A stretch of 64,000 nucleotides of DNA, from positions 57,473,125-57,537,124 of the forward strand of contig CM045731.1 in the NCBI GenBank assembly GCA_024760905.1, read 5' to 3'. Source of the DNA: Plotosus lineatus. Lineage: Eukaryota > Chordata > Actinopteri > Siluriformes > Plotosidae. Both the position numbers and the translations under genes were made by a program. Shown here piece by piece: positions 23,801-46,240 of the stretch. The notes beneath the pieces were generated by a model. The model was not told where the DNA came from and made no database searches. It was given only the letters and a program-made list of their open reading frames with translations. The first letter of the stretch is position 1, and each line of letters starts with the position of its first letter.

Positions 23801-24892
23801 CAAATTCAAAAACACCTTTCTGTTGTTTACAGATACAACTGTCCTTAGATTCTTCTTTAACCTCGGGCTTAAGGTAAGAACCTCTAACCTTTTTTATTTT
23901 TATTTTTTTTAAATTGCCCAGCAATACAAACAAGTTCAAGATGTGCCAGTTTGTCAAATTTGACACCTTGCACTGGGCTTTTGTTTTGCCTTTAGGCATA
24001 CCTATACCCGATGTTTCCTCCAGTTGCCTACCTGGCACCACTGACTCAGGCATACCACCACATCCAAACTGCGGCTCTCCTGCCACAAACAACCAACTCT
24101 AGACCAATCTTTACTTCCTCCAACCCATCCCCTGCTGTGAGCACTCCTGTTAGTCATTTTGATGTGAGGGGTGTGGTCCAAACCTCTTCGCCTATGGATG
24201 TTGGCATGTTCAACCATCATTCACTGCCTGTGCAGGTGCCTTTGCCTGTCGCCTCCCATCCCACTTTATATACAGGTATGCATCCGATGCCCCCTGCTGG
24301 TCCATCAGTACAGTATTCTGCCCCACTGCTTTCTGTAGGGTCTCAGAATTTTTCTGCCCTCACTCATCATTATGGGATCCCTACACCAACAGTGCCATCA
24401 GTACTAGAAGCTGGACAAAGATCTTTGACTCCTCAGGTGGAAAAAACATTTTGGCCAGGTCAAGGTCAACCACATTCAGAAGGTAGAGGCATCAACACAA
24501 TGGCTGTTCCTATTACAGTGGAGACGCAGCACCGCAGCGGAACTCCAGCAGTAGCTGGTGGCGGCGTTCCGAGTCAGACAGCGGAGCCGATGATGTTGGT
24601 GAATGGAAACAGGCGGGAGAGGAGTGGTGGGTTCATAGGATCCTCTTTGGAACAGTGGGACACCGAAAAGGCAGAGTTTGGTAATGTAGATATTAAAACT
24701 GTACGGAGCTACCACAATCAGTCATACAAATCTGGAGGTAGGCATGCCCAGAATGAGCGAGCGGGTTACAGGGGGCGTGGCTCACGTGGAAGGAGAGAGA
24801 ATACAGGATGGGGAAGACAAGATGGCCATTTGCCTTACAACAGAGGATCCGGAGGGAGGAACAGGGGCGGGGCTTCAATAACACATGAGTGA
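12723..24892 (+). CDS. otud4: OTUD4, OTU deubiquitinase 4 (C-terminal 1208 residues; 5' exons outside window)
   Basis: A cysteine-protease deubiquitinase that also binds RNA. Exons: 12723-12804, 12900-13044, 13220-13259, 13345-13468, 13916-13980, 15291-15424, 15867-15967, 20601-20763, 20887-20995, 21069-21132, 21336-21391, 21488-22928, 23027-23191, 23833-23873, 23996-24892. The sum is 3627 bases, in phase throughout. The first visible exon gives VLLCFLNGNHYDSVYP with the OTU catalytic His (codon 12750-12752); the catalytic Cys exon must lie upstream of base 1. Next come LLYERVYG, a Gly-Arg run (GRGRGQARGIGRG, exon 4), FRNVEYDVWLLSKQ, a Tudor-like segment across exons 5-6 (KAGDKCQVRL to VFIEELGEKY), ENFPTLEAS (exon 9), a 480-residue Ser/Thr/Pro/Gln-rich exon 12, VLRFFFNLGLK (exon 14), AYLYPMFPPVAYLAPL, and an RG-rich tail (GYRGRGSRGRRENTGWGRQ). 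Exon 3 is the least certain. Human OTUD4 is about 1114 aa, so this version is longer, mostly in exon 12. Confidence 0.93.
13874..13915 (+). repeat. T30/(GT)n tract before OTUD4 exon 5
   Basis: A run of about 27 T followed by a short GT run leads into TCTCAG at the exon 5 acceptor. It serves as an unusually long polypyrimidine tract. The rest of the intron (13469-13873) shows nothing recognisable. Confidence 0.6.
14005..15172. mobile_element. Tigger-like element in OTUD4 intron 5 (TIR CAGACACTCCCC)
   Basis: The left end CAGACACTCCCCCACTTATG and the right end CGTAAGCTGGGGAGTGTCTG are inverted, with TA on both flanks (14003-14004, 15173-15174). The interior holds no recognisable transposase. 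It ends 118 bases before exon 6. Confidence 0.7.
15440..15772 (+). mobile_element. 5'-truncated LINE 3' end in OTUD4 intron 6
   Basis: Translation traces resemble the C-terminus of fish LINE reverse transcriptases (TGGTTTGGGTATCT near 15525; CACCTACCTTTTGGGGTG for a HLPFGV-like segment), then end in a short GGATA/GATGGATA tail. The family is probably near Rex1 or Rex3, undecided. Confidence 0.5.
17234..18061 (-). pseudogene. Reverse transcriptase segment of the intron-7 LINE
   Basis: 275 open codons with the order expected of a LINE reverse transcriptase: GKVPGLSGLPIEFFKN, YKKGSVNSPSNYRPITLLEV, SGFRKG, FIDLKAAFDSV, GVRQGCQMSPLLFLLYVNDI and FADDMV at the very end, where the frame breaks (17234). 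The remainder is found in other frames downstream (17192-15996). Confidence 0.8.
19627..20169 (-). CDS. LINE ORF1-like protein with 2A-like N-terminus
   Basis: Open from DVESNPGP (20169-20146) through about 180 codons. Residues about 25-75 form a heptad-rich coiled coil (LENKEHFLKLSEKLEHVEKE, then LSAENANLRK and LTSKVGRLEQEMKR). After it come DVRWLGSKDKRPRPVLVIF and ISPHFSENT, which resemble LINE-1-type ORF1 RNA-binding regions. DVESNPGP fits the 2A consensus D-V/I-E-x-N-P-G-P, at which ribosomes skip a peptide bond. The codon before it is AAT, and the one before that is a TGA stop, so the upstream frame is closed in this copy. No ATG was seen in this frame at the motif. Confidence 0.65.
   Translation of the reverse strand, partial: DVESNPGPRDKQTTLDGEICNSEVMRLENKEHFLKLSEKLEHVEKELAVLSAENANLRKTISVLTSKVGRLEQEMKRNNLIFYNDVEVENGSTPSLSDMETKVKSVIRDHMDIAEDVDIEDVRWLGSKDKRPRPVLVIFQRFAQKLAVLRSASKLKGTDIKISPHFSENTGDTKEITAFP
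20786..20845. repeat. (CA)n(TA)n microsatellite in OTUD4 intron 8
   Basis: About 19 CA units run into about 10 TA units, starting 23 bases after the exon 8 donor. Confidence 0.9.
21659..22099 (+). repeat. 63-bp in-frame tandem repeat in OTUD4 exon 12
   Basis: Six clear units of 21 codons start at 21722, 21785, 21848, 21911, 21974 and 22037, with a weaker seventh before them at 21659. The unit theme is SSQTTPIQSQT followed by a Pro/Ser/Thr half ending in GPP or similar. Units differ at many positions but never in length, so selection or recent expansion has kept the frame. It lies in the disordered part of OTUD4. Confidence 0.85.
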
Positions 24893-25093
24893 CAGGAAAC
24901 CCAGGTGGGCAGTTCTGCCCCATATCGGAAAGCTGACTCTCTCTCCATTCTTTCGCTGTTGATTCTCCTGGCAGACATTTGGTTTTAAAGTGCTCCTTTT
25001 TTCTAATTTAAAACTTCACGTTTTTGCTGCTGAGTGTTTTGTAGAAAGGCGCCTGGACTCTGTATTTATGTATTTGTGTGGATATTAAAAGGT

Positions 25094-25099
25094 AATAAA
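25094..25099 (+). terminator. Proximal poly(A) signal of OTUD4
   Basis: AATAAA 202 bases after the stop codon. Confidence 0.55.
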
Positions 25100-26632
25100 C
25101 GCTTGAAGCTGTAGGTGATTTTCCTCCGCATGGTGAAATATGGAGACGATCACCTTTTGGGTGGCACTAAGCCTGTGCCCTGAAAAGCACTGAATGCACA
25201 CATTTGAATGTTCATCTCATCACGGACATCATCACGATGATCCACACTGCACCTGAATCATGAACTCGTGCGTTCATGGCTTTTTGAATCAAATCACTCA
25301 TAATGCTATGTACTAAGTGTTATGACCCGTTGTTGGATCGCAGGTCCATACTGTTGATTTTTTTTTTCCCTTTTCTGATGTATTGATCTCAAAGAAAATG
25401 AATCCAAATTACCAAAATACATAATCCATCAGCGAAGATGAACATCCATGTTCATTCAAGTTCTGCTTTCAGAACTGCACTGTTGTTTTTTGTTTTTTAA
25501 AGAAAAGGCACTACCTTCATCACTTTGAATTAAAATGAAGAACAAATCCGTCTTCTGCAAAATGCCTGCTGTAACCATAATGTGCTGACAAATCTTGGCA
25601 AACAGCCAACCTAGCTTGTGCTTTAGATTAACTTTATTATTGGGGTAGTGCAGGTTTAGTATAGATTAGTGCAGTAGATTGTAAATCATATTTCTCGCAC
25701 TTTATACATTACTTTACTTTTTTGTTTTTCTAGAAGGTAAAAAAAAAAAAACACCACCACAACCGGACAAATTGCTTTTAACATGTAATATCATTGGCTA
25801 TATAGATGATTTGCCATGTTGCGAAATGACTAAACACGCGACCACACCTACCACCTGTTTTTTTTTTTTGTGGAGCTCTTCTCTTCCGACATTTTTGGCA
25901 GCAACTGTGCTCAACCCAACCGACCCCCCCAGGGGGACCTAAGAAGTTGCTGAACAGCCACAAGAAGCATATCCATCTATAGGTTGGTGACCAACACTCT
26001 GGAGAGGAGGAAAGAGCACAAGCACCTGTTCCAACTCAACAACGCCCCCACACACAAAGCAAGCTCAGTGAAGATATCAGTTTGGGACTTAAGAACTCGA
26101 GTGTCCTGAACAACGTCATGTTAACATTTTTGGGTTGAATTGGAACACTGCGTCTCAGACCTCCTCACTAATGTGCTCATTGTCGAATGTACAAACATTC
26201 ACAAAGTGCCCCCCTCCAAATCTAAAATCTAGTGGAAAGACATAACAGCAGAAGAGTGGAGATTATGGAAACAATCTGGAAATGGGATACTGGTGTGAAG
26301 GACAGTCTGATCCAGCGGAACTTACTGCAGCTGTAAACATGAACACTGGAATGTTTAGGTCTTAACATGAATGAAAAAGCTGAACACTGGAATGTTTAGG
26401 TCTTTACATTCACCCAATTTTGAGAGATAGCTTCATCATAAAAAGGTTTCCTGAACGCTGATCAACCATGTTGATACAGTGCAAATGTTGCGTCCCCCCA
26501 CAGGATTACTTTGTGTGTATCACGTTTACAATTATAGGGTTGGAGAACTTTTCATGCTCAAGTTGTTTTGGATTTAGCGCTTCATGCACTTTTATTTTTC
26601 CGAAACCTGATGTTTTTTGTGTGTGCTGTTTG

Positions 26633-26638
26633 AATAAA
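26633..26638 (+). terminator. Distal poly(A) signal candidate of OTUD4
   Basis: AATAAA preceded by a TGTTTTTTGTGTGTGCTGTTT tract and followed by a CA microsatellite (26665-26691). Confidence 0.4.
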
Positions 26639-26658
26639 AGCCAAATGCCCACGAACCT

Positions 26659-26691
<33 letters not shown>

Positions 26692-26985
26692 CTACCTGCT
26701 CATATCTGCTGAAACGTTGATCTTCTGGTTCCTGTATTGTGCCTTAAGATTTTATTTGGTGAGTTTCGGGGTTTTGTTTTAATGCACTTATAAACTTGTG
26801 ATAAAACTTGTGCTCAGTGCCTTCTGTTGGCATGTTTAAATTTTTAAATCGAGTGCCTACATTAAACTGTCACACGACCAAAGATGTAACAATGCAATTT
26901 TGATACAAAACAAAGATTTTTTCTCTCTCAACTGTTTTCTGTTTTAGAGGGTCAGTTCTAACTGTGTGTGTAACAGTTGTAACAG

Positions 26986-26987
26986 GT

Positions 26988-27031
<44 letters not shown>
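26986..27031. repeat. (GT)n(TA)n microsatellite
   Basis: About 17 GT units followed by TA units, directly before the SINE at 27033. Confidence 0.9.
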
Positions 27032-27032
<1 letters not shown>

Positions 27033-27392
27033 ATCTGTCTGTCTTCCTTTCGGCTTTTTCCCTTTTACTCGGGAGTCGCCACAGCGAATCATCTGATTCG
27101 CACATTTGATTTGGCAGAGGTTTTTATGTCGGATGCCCTTCCTGTCACAACCCTTTTTAGCAAGGGACAGAAACACGCTGACGACTTTGCAGCTACTCTT
27201 TACGAAAGTCAGCAATGTTTTTTTTACATGCCTCTCACCATCGACAGTGAGAGAGTGAGAGACATGGCCCGCCTTTGATAACCCAGTTAGCTGCACTGGG
27301 GGGACAGTGACAACCTTGTGGAGAGTGGGACTTGAACCCCCAACATTTGGATCAGCAATCCAGCACCCTATACCACTAGACCACCACTGCCC

Positions 27393-27398
<6 letters not shown>
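27033..27398 (-). mobile_element. SINE A (tRNA head, RTE-LINE body), full length
   Basis: Read on the minus strand: tRNA-like head GGCAGTGGTGGTCTAGTGGT (A box), GGGGTTCAAGTCCC (B box), then a unique block (AACTGGGTTATCAAAGGCGG; TGACTTTCGTAAAGAG), a block shared with the RTE LINE leader (GACAGGAAGGGCATCCGACA) and a 3' end shared with the LINE end (GATTCGCTGTGGCGACTCCC, then AAAAAGCCGAAAGG). It is flanked by TA runs (27395-27434). Confidence 0.85.
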
Positions 27399-27434
<36 letters not shown>

Positions 27435-27436
<2 letters not shown>

Positions 27437-27700
27437 TTTTTTTAGATTTGTTCAAGGGATAAAAATTACATCTTACAATTAAATAAATTCCAAACCATAT
27501 AGAAACATCGGTCAAAATCCTGCAGCTTTATCCATACTGGTTTATTTTTCTGAGTTAAATAATCACTGTCTGGTAATTTTGTTCATCACAGCACTGGAGC
27601 GCATTTACAATTGTGCAACTAAAAACCCCCTGAAAATTCTTTAAATTTACACAAAATCTTTTTGTCTCCTAATTCCAGTGATATCCTATTCCCACCCATC
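27435..27700. other. Intergenic sequence, nothing recognised
   Basis: AT-rich sequence between the TA microsatellite and the hAT remnant. No supported gene or repeat end. Confidence 0.35.
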
Positions 27701-28790
27701 TCCATAGCTGCCAACTTATCCAAACCAAAAAACAGACTCCACCCTCGAGGCCTGTCAAAATGTACCGGATCAGTACAAAACACCCCGCGTTTCCCCACAT
27801 CTTTTTTTTGGAATTAATATTCTTCAACATGTTTTAAGGTGATTCACATGAAATGCAACAAACAGTAAAGGGTAGTTTCCGAGTACTAAGAATTTTTACT
27901 CGCCACAAAGCGATTCTAACTCCACAGTGTAGACATCCCATCACTTGAAAATACACTTCCCCCATTGAGAAGTATACAGACAGACAAGGGGATGTCAAAG
28001 CCGAGCGATTCTTCTTCTAACTGATCCTTTTTGATTGCTTCCTTTGTCGCAGCCTTTGCTCTCTTCAAGAAGGAGGCAGTGAATGTCTGTTCATAATAGG
28101 TGTTGCTTCTTGATTTTTGAATAAGTAGGGCTGACAGCATGTCATTTGATAGTGATCCCTTGAAGTCTGTCTTACTCTTCCTCACGTGACTGAAAATTCT
28201 TTCACATTCAGCATTTTAATGTGTGGAACTGATAAAATGCCGAACATACAGTGGCTCAACTTTTGAAATCTGGGCTTCCCATCTCCTTTCATGGTGTGGG
28301 AAATTCATCCACAACTCATCTGCAGGTGTTCTCATTTCTACCGCTGAAACTGGTTGAGTAATAATTATTAAACTCCATCTCAAGGTTGTTGATAGCTTCA
28401 TTTGTGTCTTCAATTCCAGTTTTGATCAATACTGGAAACTTTGTGAAAAAGAATCTGAGGGAATCGAAGGTACAGCTGCCTCTCGTTTACATCTGCTACT
28501 TGAGCAGTTTGCTCATGTGGTCCGCAGCAGCTAGAGGAATGTTATGCTCCACATAAAAGGCTGCAAACAAACATTCAGCTTTGATAGTGTTGGTATTTGT
28601 CTTTAAAGTGAAAGAAATCAACGAAGTTTGAGCACGTCCTACCTTCGATTCAGATTGTAAAGCCCTTTCATGCACCTTGTTCTTACAGTGCTGTATGATT
28701 ATTTCACAGATGCGTGCTAGTTCATGGCCCAACTTCAGGCATAAACAGTGTCCATACACATGTGCGGTGGCTAAATTTGGCAAGGGATGG
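27700..28790 (-). mobile_element. hAT transposon remnant, copy 2 (uninterrupted)
   Basis: A minus-strand relative of copy 1, identical over long stretches, with the same internal deletion. Readable: KAECLFAAFYVEHNIPLAAADH (28605-28520), EAQISKVEPLYVRHFISST (28290-28220) and a dimerisation trace with KTDFKGSLSNDMLSALL (28175-28125). It lies between the 3' ends of OTUD4 and ABCE1 and gives the empty site that proves the insertion into copy 1. Outer ends are approximate. Confidence 0.65.
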
Positions 28791-29679
28791 TACTGATTGG
28801 CTCATATTTTCTTACTCACATTCTTCGTAGTGAAAGTTTATGGTTTGTTTATTTTTCACAAAATAGTCAGCATTATTATTCAAATACGTATTATCCGACC
28901 CAAAAACGGAGTTTCGTACTCAGACCTAAGTACATTTTTTAACGTACTAGTTAGCAGCTATGCATCTCATATCGCCGGACCAAAACCCAGAAGAGGCATA
29001 AGCATGAACGTGCCCCAATATGACACTGTCACCCTCCTCTTCGTGAATGGCTGTGTGTGAGGACATGGAGACACTTGTTCTGAACCTGATCAATCCAGGG
29101 GTATAAACCACACCCCCTTCAGACAAGACGAGAGTTTAAAGCACATAGAGGTAAACTGATTATTTAATAAGATGCATCATGAAATGATTAAAATATTTTA
29201 ATGAAACTATACACTTTTTTTGGCGTGTGTTTACCTCAAATTCTGAGTGGAAAACACAAACGGTGCTGATTTGTTATTGGTCACAAAAAAAGTTCATTGT
29301 GGTTCTGTTTACTCTTTTCTATGCCATTTTTTAATTCTGTTCTCTTTTCTCCACTTTAGCAGGAAAGTATATGTCCTCTGTATGGACTGTACCCTTGGGA
29401 GGGGGGGGGGTGAAAAACAAAATGGCCACTGGCTATATTTCATGTTGGGTGTTCAGTGATGTGTTCTGTTAGAGGACGAGCGCTGATAAAGGTGAGGAGA
29501 AGGAAGAAAACATGATTGGACAGAATGGTGACCATGTCTCAGTGTTGAAGGGAAACAGGCCTGGTACTTCTTCCTGGAGGAGAAGAAGGAGGATGATGAC
29601 ACACATCGGGAGAGGCATGACCCAATGAGACGGGACCAAATTTGGGGAATTGAATTATTTTCCTTCAGGAATTGATGCT
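28791..29679 (-). other. ABCE1 3' UTR and flanking sequence
   Basis: Minus-strand sequence after the ABCE1 stop. Candidate poly(A) hexamers on the minus strand are ATTAAA at 29168-29163 and AATAAA at 28853-28848; the used site cannot be decided. No other gene seen. Confidence 0.4.
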
Positions 29680-42176
<12,497 letters not shown>

Positions 42177-42422
42177 TTAACCAAGATGAGCTGAACGCCA
42201 CACTGAAAACCCAACAGGTGCAGTCATGTTATTGATCACCACAATGATGGGCACAACGTTGAGATGCAAACAAAAAGGGATGAGATTAATCTGATAAGAA
42301 GCTGGGCTCGGTAAAATTTTACCCGTGTCTTCAAACTATTATACTGGTTAAACCAGGGGTCGGGAACCTTTTTGACTAAGAAAGCAAAAAAAAAAAGACA
42401 TTTTAAAATCTAATTCTCTGAG

Positions 42423-42469
<47 letters not shown>

Positions 42470-42486
42470 AAAACAATTTTAGAGTA

Positions 42487-45400
42487 CAGTAGGCCCTTGA
42501 CATTCGCGGGGGTTCGGTTCCGAGCCCTCCTGCGAACTCTGTACCTGGAAGTAAAGCCCCATGTGTAAGTAAAATACTATGTATCTATGACATGCACTAA
42601 AATATGCTTCTTAAACACATTCTACATACAGTCTTACTCATTAATTCAGTATTAATGTCGTAAAATATAGTAATGATTAAGAAAAACTTAATTTTAACTC
42701 TTATTTTTATTGATGATAAAATATAAACATTATACAGCATATATTGCTGTAAAGCACTTATTTTAAAGTGTTTTTCAATTATTATTCCAGTACAGTACCT
42801 AAGTTAATTCTTAGAATGTTTGTGTGTGAGATTTCATGTTCTGTAGCATGTTTAACAAATGATACCAAAAGGATAAACTTTAAGACGTCACTCCAAGTTC
42901 AATGTAAAAGAACATGAAGTGTAATAAAGATGGCGCTGCCTAGAGGGCAACGTGGTGGAGTTCTCAAAGTCAAATTGCTTCTTTGTTGGTTTTAATTTGT
43001 TTTATTTGTTTGTTCATGTTTTGCACTATGCTCGTCTTTGATCGGACAACTCTACTACAGCTATGAGCAGCTTCAGCTTCGTGCAACTAATCACGCAACA
43101 ACTTCTATCTTCTATCTATTCTATGCTATGGGAGCTCCATGCCAGGCGGCGTTCTCAGAGGCTTGGTTAGCACTTCCGGCCATACTGCTTGAAAATGTTC
43201 AGTCCCTGCGAAACAAGATGTACGAGCTTCATGCTCAGATCACAGCGCAGAGGGATCTACAGGACTGTGTTTCTGTGAAACATGGCTCGAGGAGAGTACA
43301 CCCGATAAGGCGATTATACCAGCCGGCTACATGGCCTTCATCCCCTGCTATCCCAAGCGCCGGCGTCGTCGTTCGGCCCCTTCCCGCCTGGGCTTCTTGG
43401 CCGATGGGGTGCGGCTCGCATTGAGTTGCCTACAGGCATGTGATTTGACCATCACCAAAATATCTGAAAATCAGCCAGGGTCTTAGTGGGCGAAGCTTCT
43501 CCCCTCCAAGCTCCTAGGTTTTAAGCATTTCAGAAGGGGAAAAAGATTATTTCATGACACCGAAAGAGCTCTAGAACGTTTAATTTCTAATCTCCATATA
43601 AATACTGTACCTCAACTTGTGGGTTTATCATGTGGGATTCCAACACTAATCAAAGTGTCACAGTCACAAATCAAATAGTCACTCTTATAGATATGTCCTG
43701 CCTCACAACACTATTATCAACAGTCATTGTCTTTAAACAATCTGGAAACAAACTGTACACATGACATGCTATACATTACATAAGTTTTATGAATTGATGT
43801 TTCTTTATCTTTAGTGCTTTAGCATGGCACTTTCTTGTTTCCTTTTGTGCAGCCTGAACTGTCCATCTGGAGGCTGCCTTAGAAAGTTTGTTGTCCTTCT
43901 GGATGCTGAGGCGTTTCGGTCGAGTCTCAGATTCATAGTTTTACATTTCCAATATTAATGAGCTACTTACACGAGCACACACTCCCGCTACTGTTTAGAA
44001 ACACTGAATAACAATGTCTATTTACATAAGTTATTTACAGAAAACTAGTGAGTTAATGCAGCAATAATTTATTTATTCTAAACAGCAGAAAAATGATTCA
44101 GTGACCATAGAGTCGGCTCATTTGATTCAGTTCACAGAGTAAACACGTCAACGTCCTACACCTAAAACATGCATGCATTCACAATAATTTGAAATATATA
44201 ATCGGAAACTACACAAGAAAATTCTCAAACATACCTCAAAATTAACTACTCGATCGGCGACAGGTACTGGTTGTTTCACTGGGTCTTTTCTTTGCATGTA
44301 ATTTTCTGGTCGAACGGCAAACCAAGGGTTAAGTCCGTAGGGTTTTGGAATCTTCCGGCAATTAAATAATTTGTTTTCCTTAATTCCAGTTTTTTGACAT
44401 GTTTCTTGCTTTTCACGTGGCTGTCAAACACCTTAAAAGCCCTTCCACCGTAGTCGATAGTGTCGTTACACCACGTACACAACGTGTATGTCTACGTACA
44501 TGTTTCAACATCAGCCAATCATCATCAGCCAATCGGCAGTAAAGTTTCAAGAGAGGTCATAAGTAAGGTCTCAAGAGAGGTCATTTTATGCAAAACTCGG
44601 AACGGAATAAAATTGGGAAAAGGGTATTTTGACATACTGTATTCGGCTCGTTTTTTTTTTTAAACTGGGCCAATGAAAAAAAAAAATCAGAATTCTGATA
44701 TTTCGCGGAAGAATCACATGCCTGTGCCTACCATATCATATTAGCTCTGCTAGCCGCATCCCGACTAACAAGCCCAGTTGAGCATGCTTAGTTATACACG
44801 CCCGAAGATCTTATAGCTGTATAGTGCAAAACATGAACAAACAAAACAACAAATAAAACAAATTAAAATGAACCATAGCATGCTAGCTGTGCTAATAGCA
44901 TGCTAGCTCTGCTTAGTAATACACGCCCGAAGATAGGGCGAAGCCCGAAGGATCTTATAGCTGTACCAGTCGTAGACGAGCATAGTGCAAAACATGAACA
45001 AACGAAACAATCTGACTCCCAGAACGCCACGACGTCGCCCTCTGGGCAGTGCCATCTTGGAGACGTCACTCCAACTTCAATGTAAAAGGACATGAAGAGT
45101 ACTGTAATAAAGTTTACCCTTTGGTATCGTTTGTTAAACACACTACAGAACATCACATCTCACGCATAAACATGAACTTAGGTACTGTACTGGAATGATA
45201 ATTGAAAAAGATTTTAATACAACAGTTCAGAGAAAGGAAAAGTCTTATTTTCTTCAGAAGAGACATCCAGCGTTTTCTATTGCTTAGCCAAAGAGTGGTA
45301 TCATAGAGCTTAACTGGTAATTAAAACACACATAAAGAGGCTCATTGACAACTTGTGCGCGAATGAGGGGAAAAAGGGCTGGGACATCAGCTCAACCAAG

Positions 45401-45512
45401 CAGGAGAAAAGAGGGTAGCCATTGGCTGAATTTGAATCACGTGCCAGTCGCTCGGCAGTCAGCGAATACTCAAACCGTGGGTGCAAAACCGCGAATAGTC
45501 AAGGGCCTAGTG
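42487..45512. mobile_element. CAGTAGGCCC Tigger-like element nested in the hAT
   Basis: Left end CAGTAGGCCCTTGACATTCG, right end CGAATAGTCAAGGGCCTAGTG, TA on both sides (42485-42486, 45513-45514). It contains the LINE endonuclease piece (NVQSLRNKMYELHAQITAQR near 43197-43256) and is itself split by the transposon at 43433-44724. Confidence 0.8.
43433..44724 (-). mobile_element. DNA transposon with CAGGCATG ends, copy 2
   Basis: Ends CAGGCATGTGATTTGACC and TTCTTCCGCG-side inverted end AATCACATGCCTG; direct 6-bp TGCCTA flanks at 43427-43432 and 44725-44730. The minus strand encodes CTWCNDTIDYGGRAFKVFDS then HVKSKKH, a C2-H2 zinc-binding pattern resembling BED-type fingers of transposases, and near the other end KRLSIQKDNKLSKAAS followed by a Lys-rich stop (43910-43800). 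The catalytic core is missing. Confidence 0.65.
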
Positions 45513-46240
45513 TATAATAAGACTCTGAATTTACTTGAAACAACATTGTCATCAGGAAGTTATTTATTAATAAGAAAAGTACTTTTTAATATTAATGCAA
45601 CTTTTGGTGCTGCATGGTTTTGCTGATGGCTTTGTAAGTCTGGTTGATACATGGTGAGGTTCAGCTTCATGCAGGCGTTTAGGCTTCCATCTGTTAAACG
45701 TGACCACAGGTTGGTCTTGATGTTTTTCAGGTGAGAAGGCCAGCTCGCGTGCGCATGTGGAGCCAAACATGCTCAATACAACAAGACTCACATGCTGCAG
45801 TGTTTGTGACAGGAAGCGGGTCCCAAGTTTTGGCAATCAGCTGGTTTGTGGGATGAAGTTTTTTCATGTCTGTCCATTTGTGTTTGCTTGCCAACTGTGC
45901 TTGGCTTCATGCAAATGAGCAGATCAAAAACAAGGGAAAACAACACGCGCAGACTGTTGCTGTTCTATAATCCAATAAAATTAGAGTTTCAAGGTATCGG
46001 CCCCACCCACACACTGGAGTACAGAAAGGATTGGCTCTCCGCTGCGCGCCACAGTAACATGGGCATTGAAAATATCTGTTTTTGTTTTATTTGATGTCTT
46101 TTTTTGAAATTTTATTTAAATGACAGTGAAATGATGTATTCGTTATTCTGTTAAGAATGGCCACCTGATTTATCTGAGAGCCAGATGCAGTTATCAAAAG
46201 AGCCACATCTGGCTCGCAAGCCATAGTTTCCTGACCCCTG

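Larger units (their letters stand above)
24893..26660 (+). other. OTUD4 3' UTR and downstream sequence
   Basis: After the TGA (24890-24892) there is unique-looking sequence with no LINE or SINE ends. AATAAA hexamers occur at 25094-25099 and 26633-26638, allowing a short (about 0.2 kb) or long (about 1.75 kb) 3' UTR. A near-duplicate stretch (GAACACTGGAATGTTTAGGT) occurs twice, at 26341 and 26383. Confidence 0.55.
42354..46240 (-). mobile_element. hAT transposon with perfect 8-bp target duplication, host of a three-level nest
   Basis: Ends CAGGGGTCGGGAACC and TTTCCTGACCCCTG; GGTTAAAC occurs on both flanks (42346-42353 and 46241-46248). Minus-strand coding traces at 45836-45560 (VVLSMFGSTCARELAFS; SRLTDGSLNACMKLNL) are the C-terminal dimerisation region of a hAT transposase, broken by frameshifts. 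It lies in the presumed 5' UTR intron of ABCE1. Confidence 0.85.
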
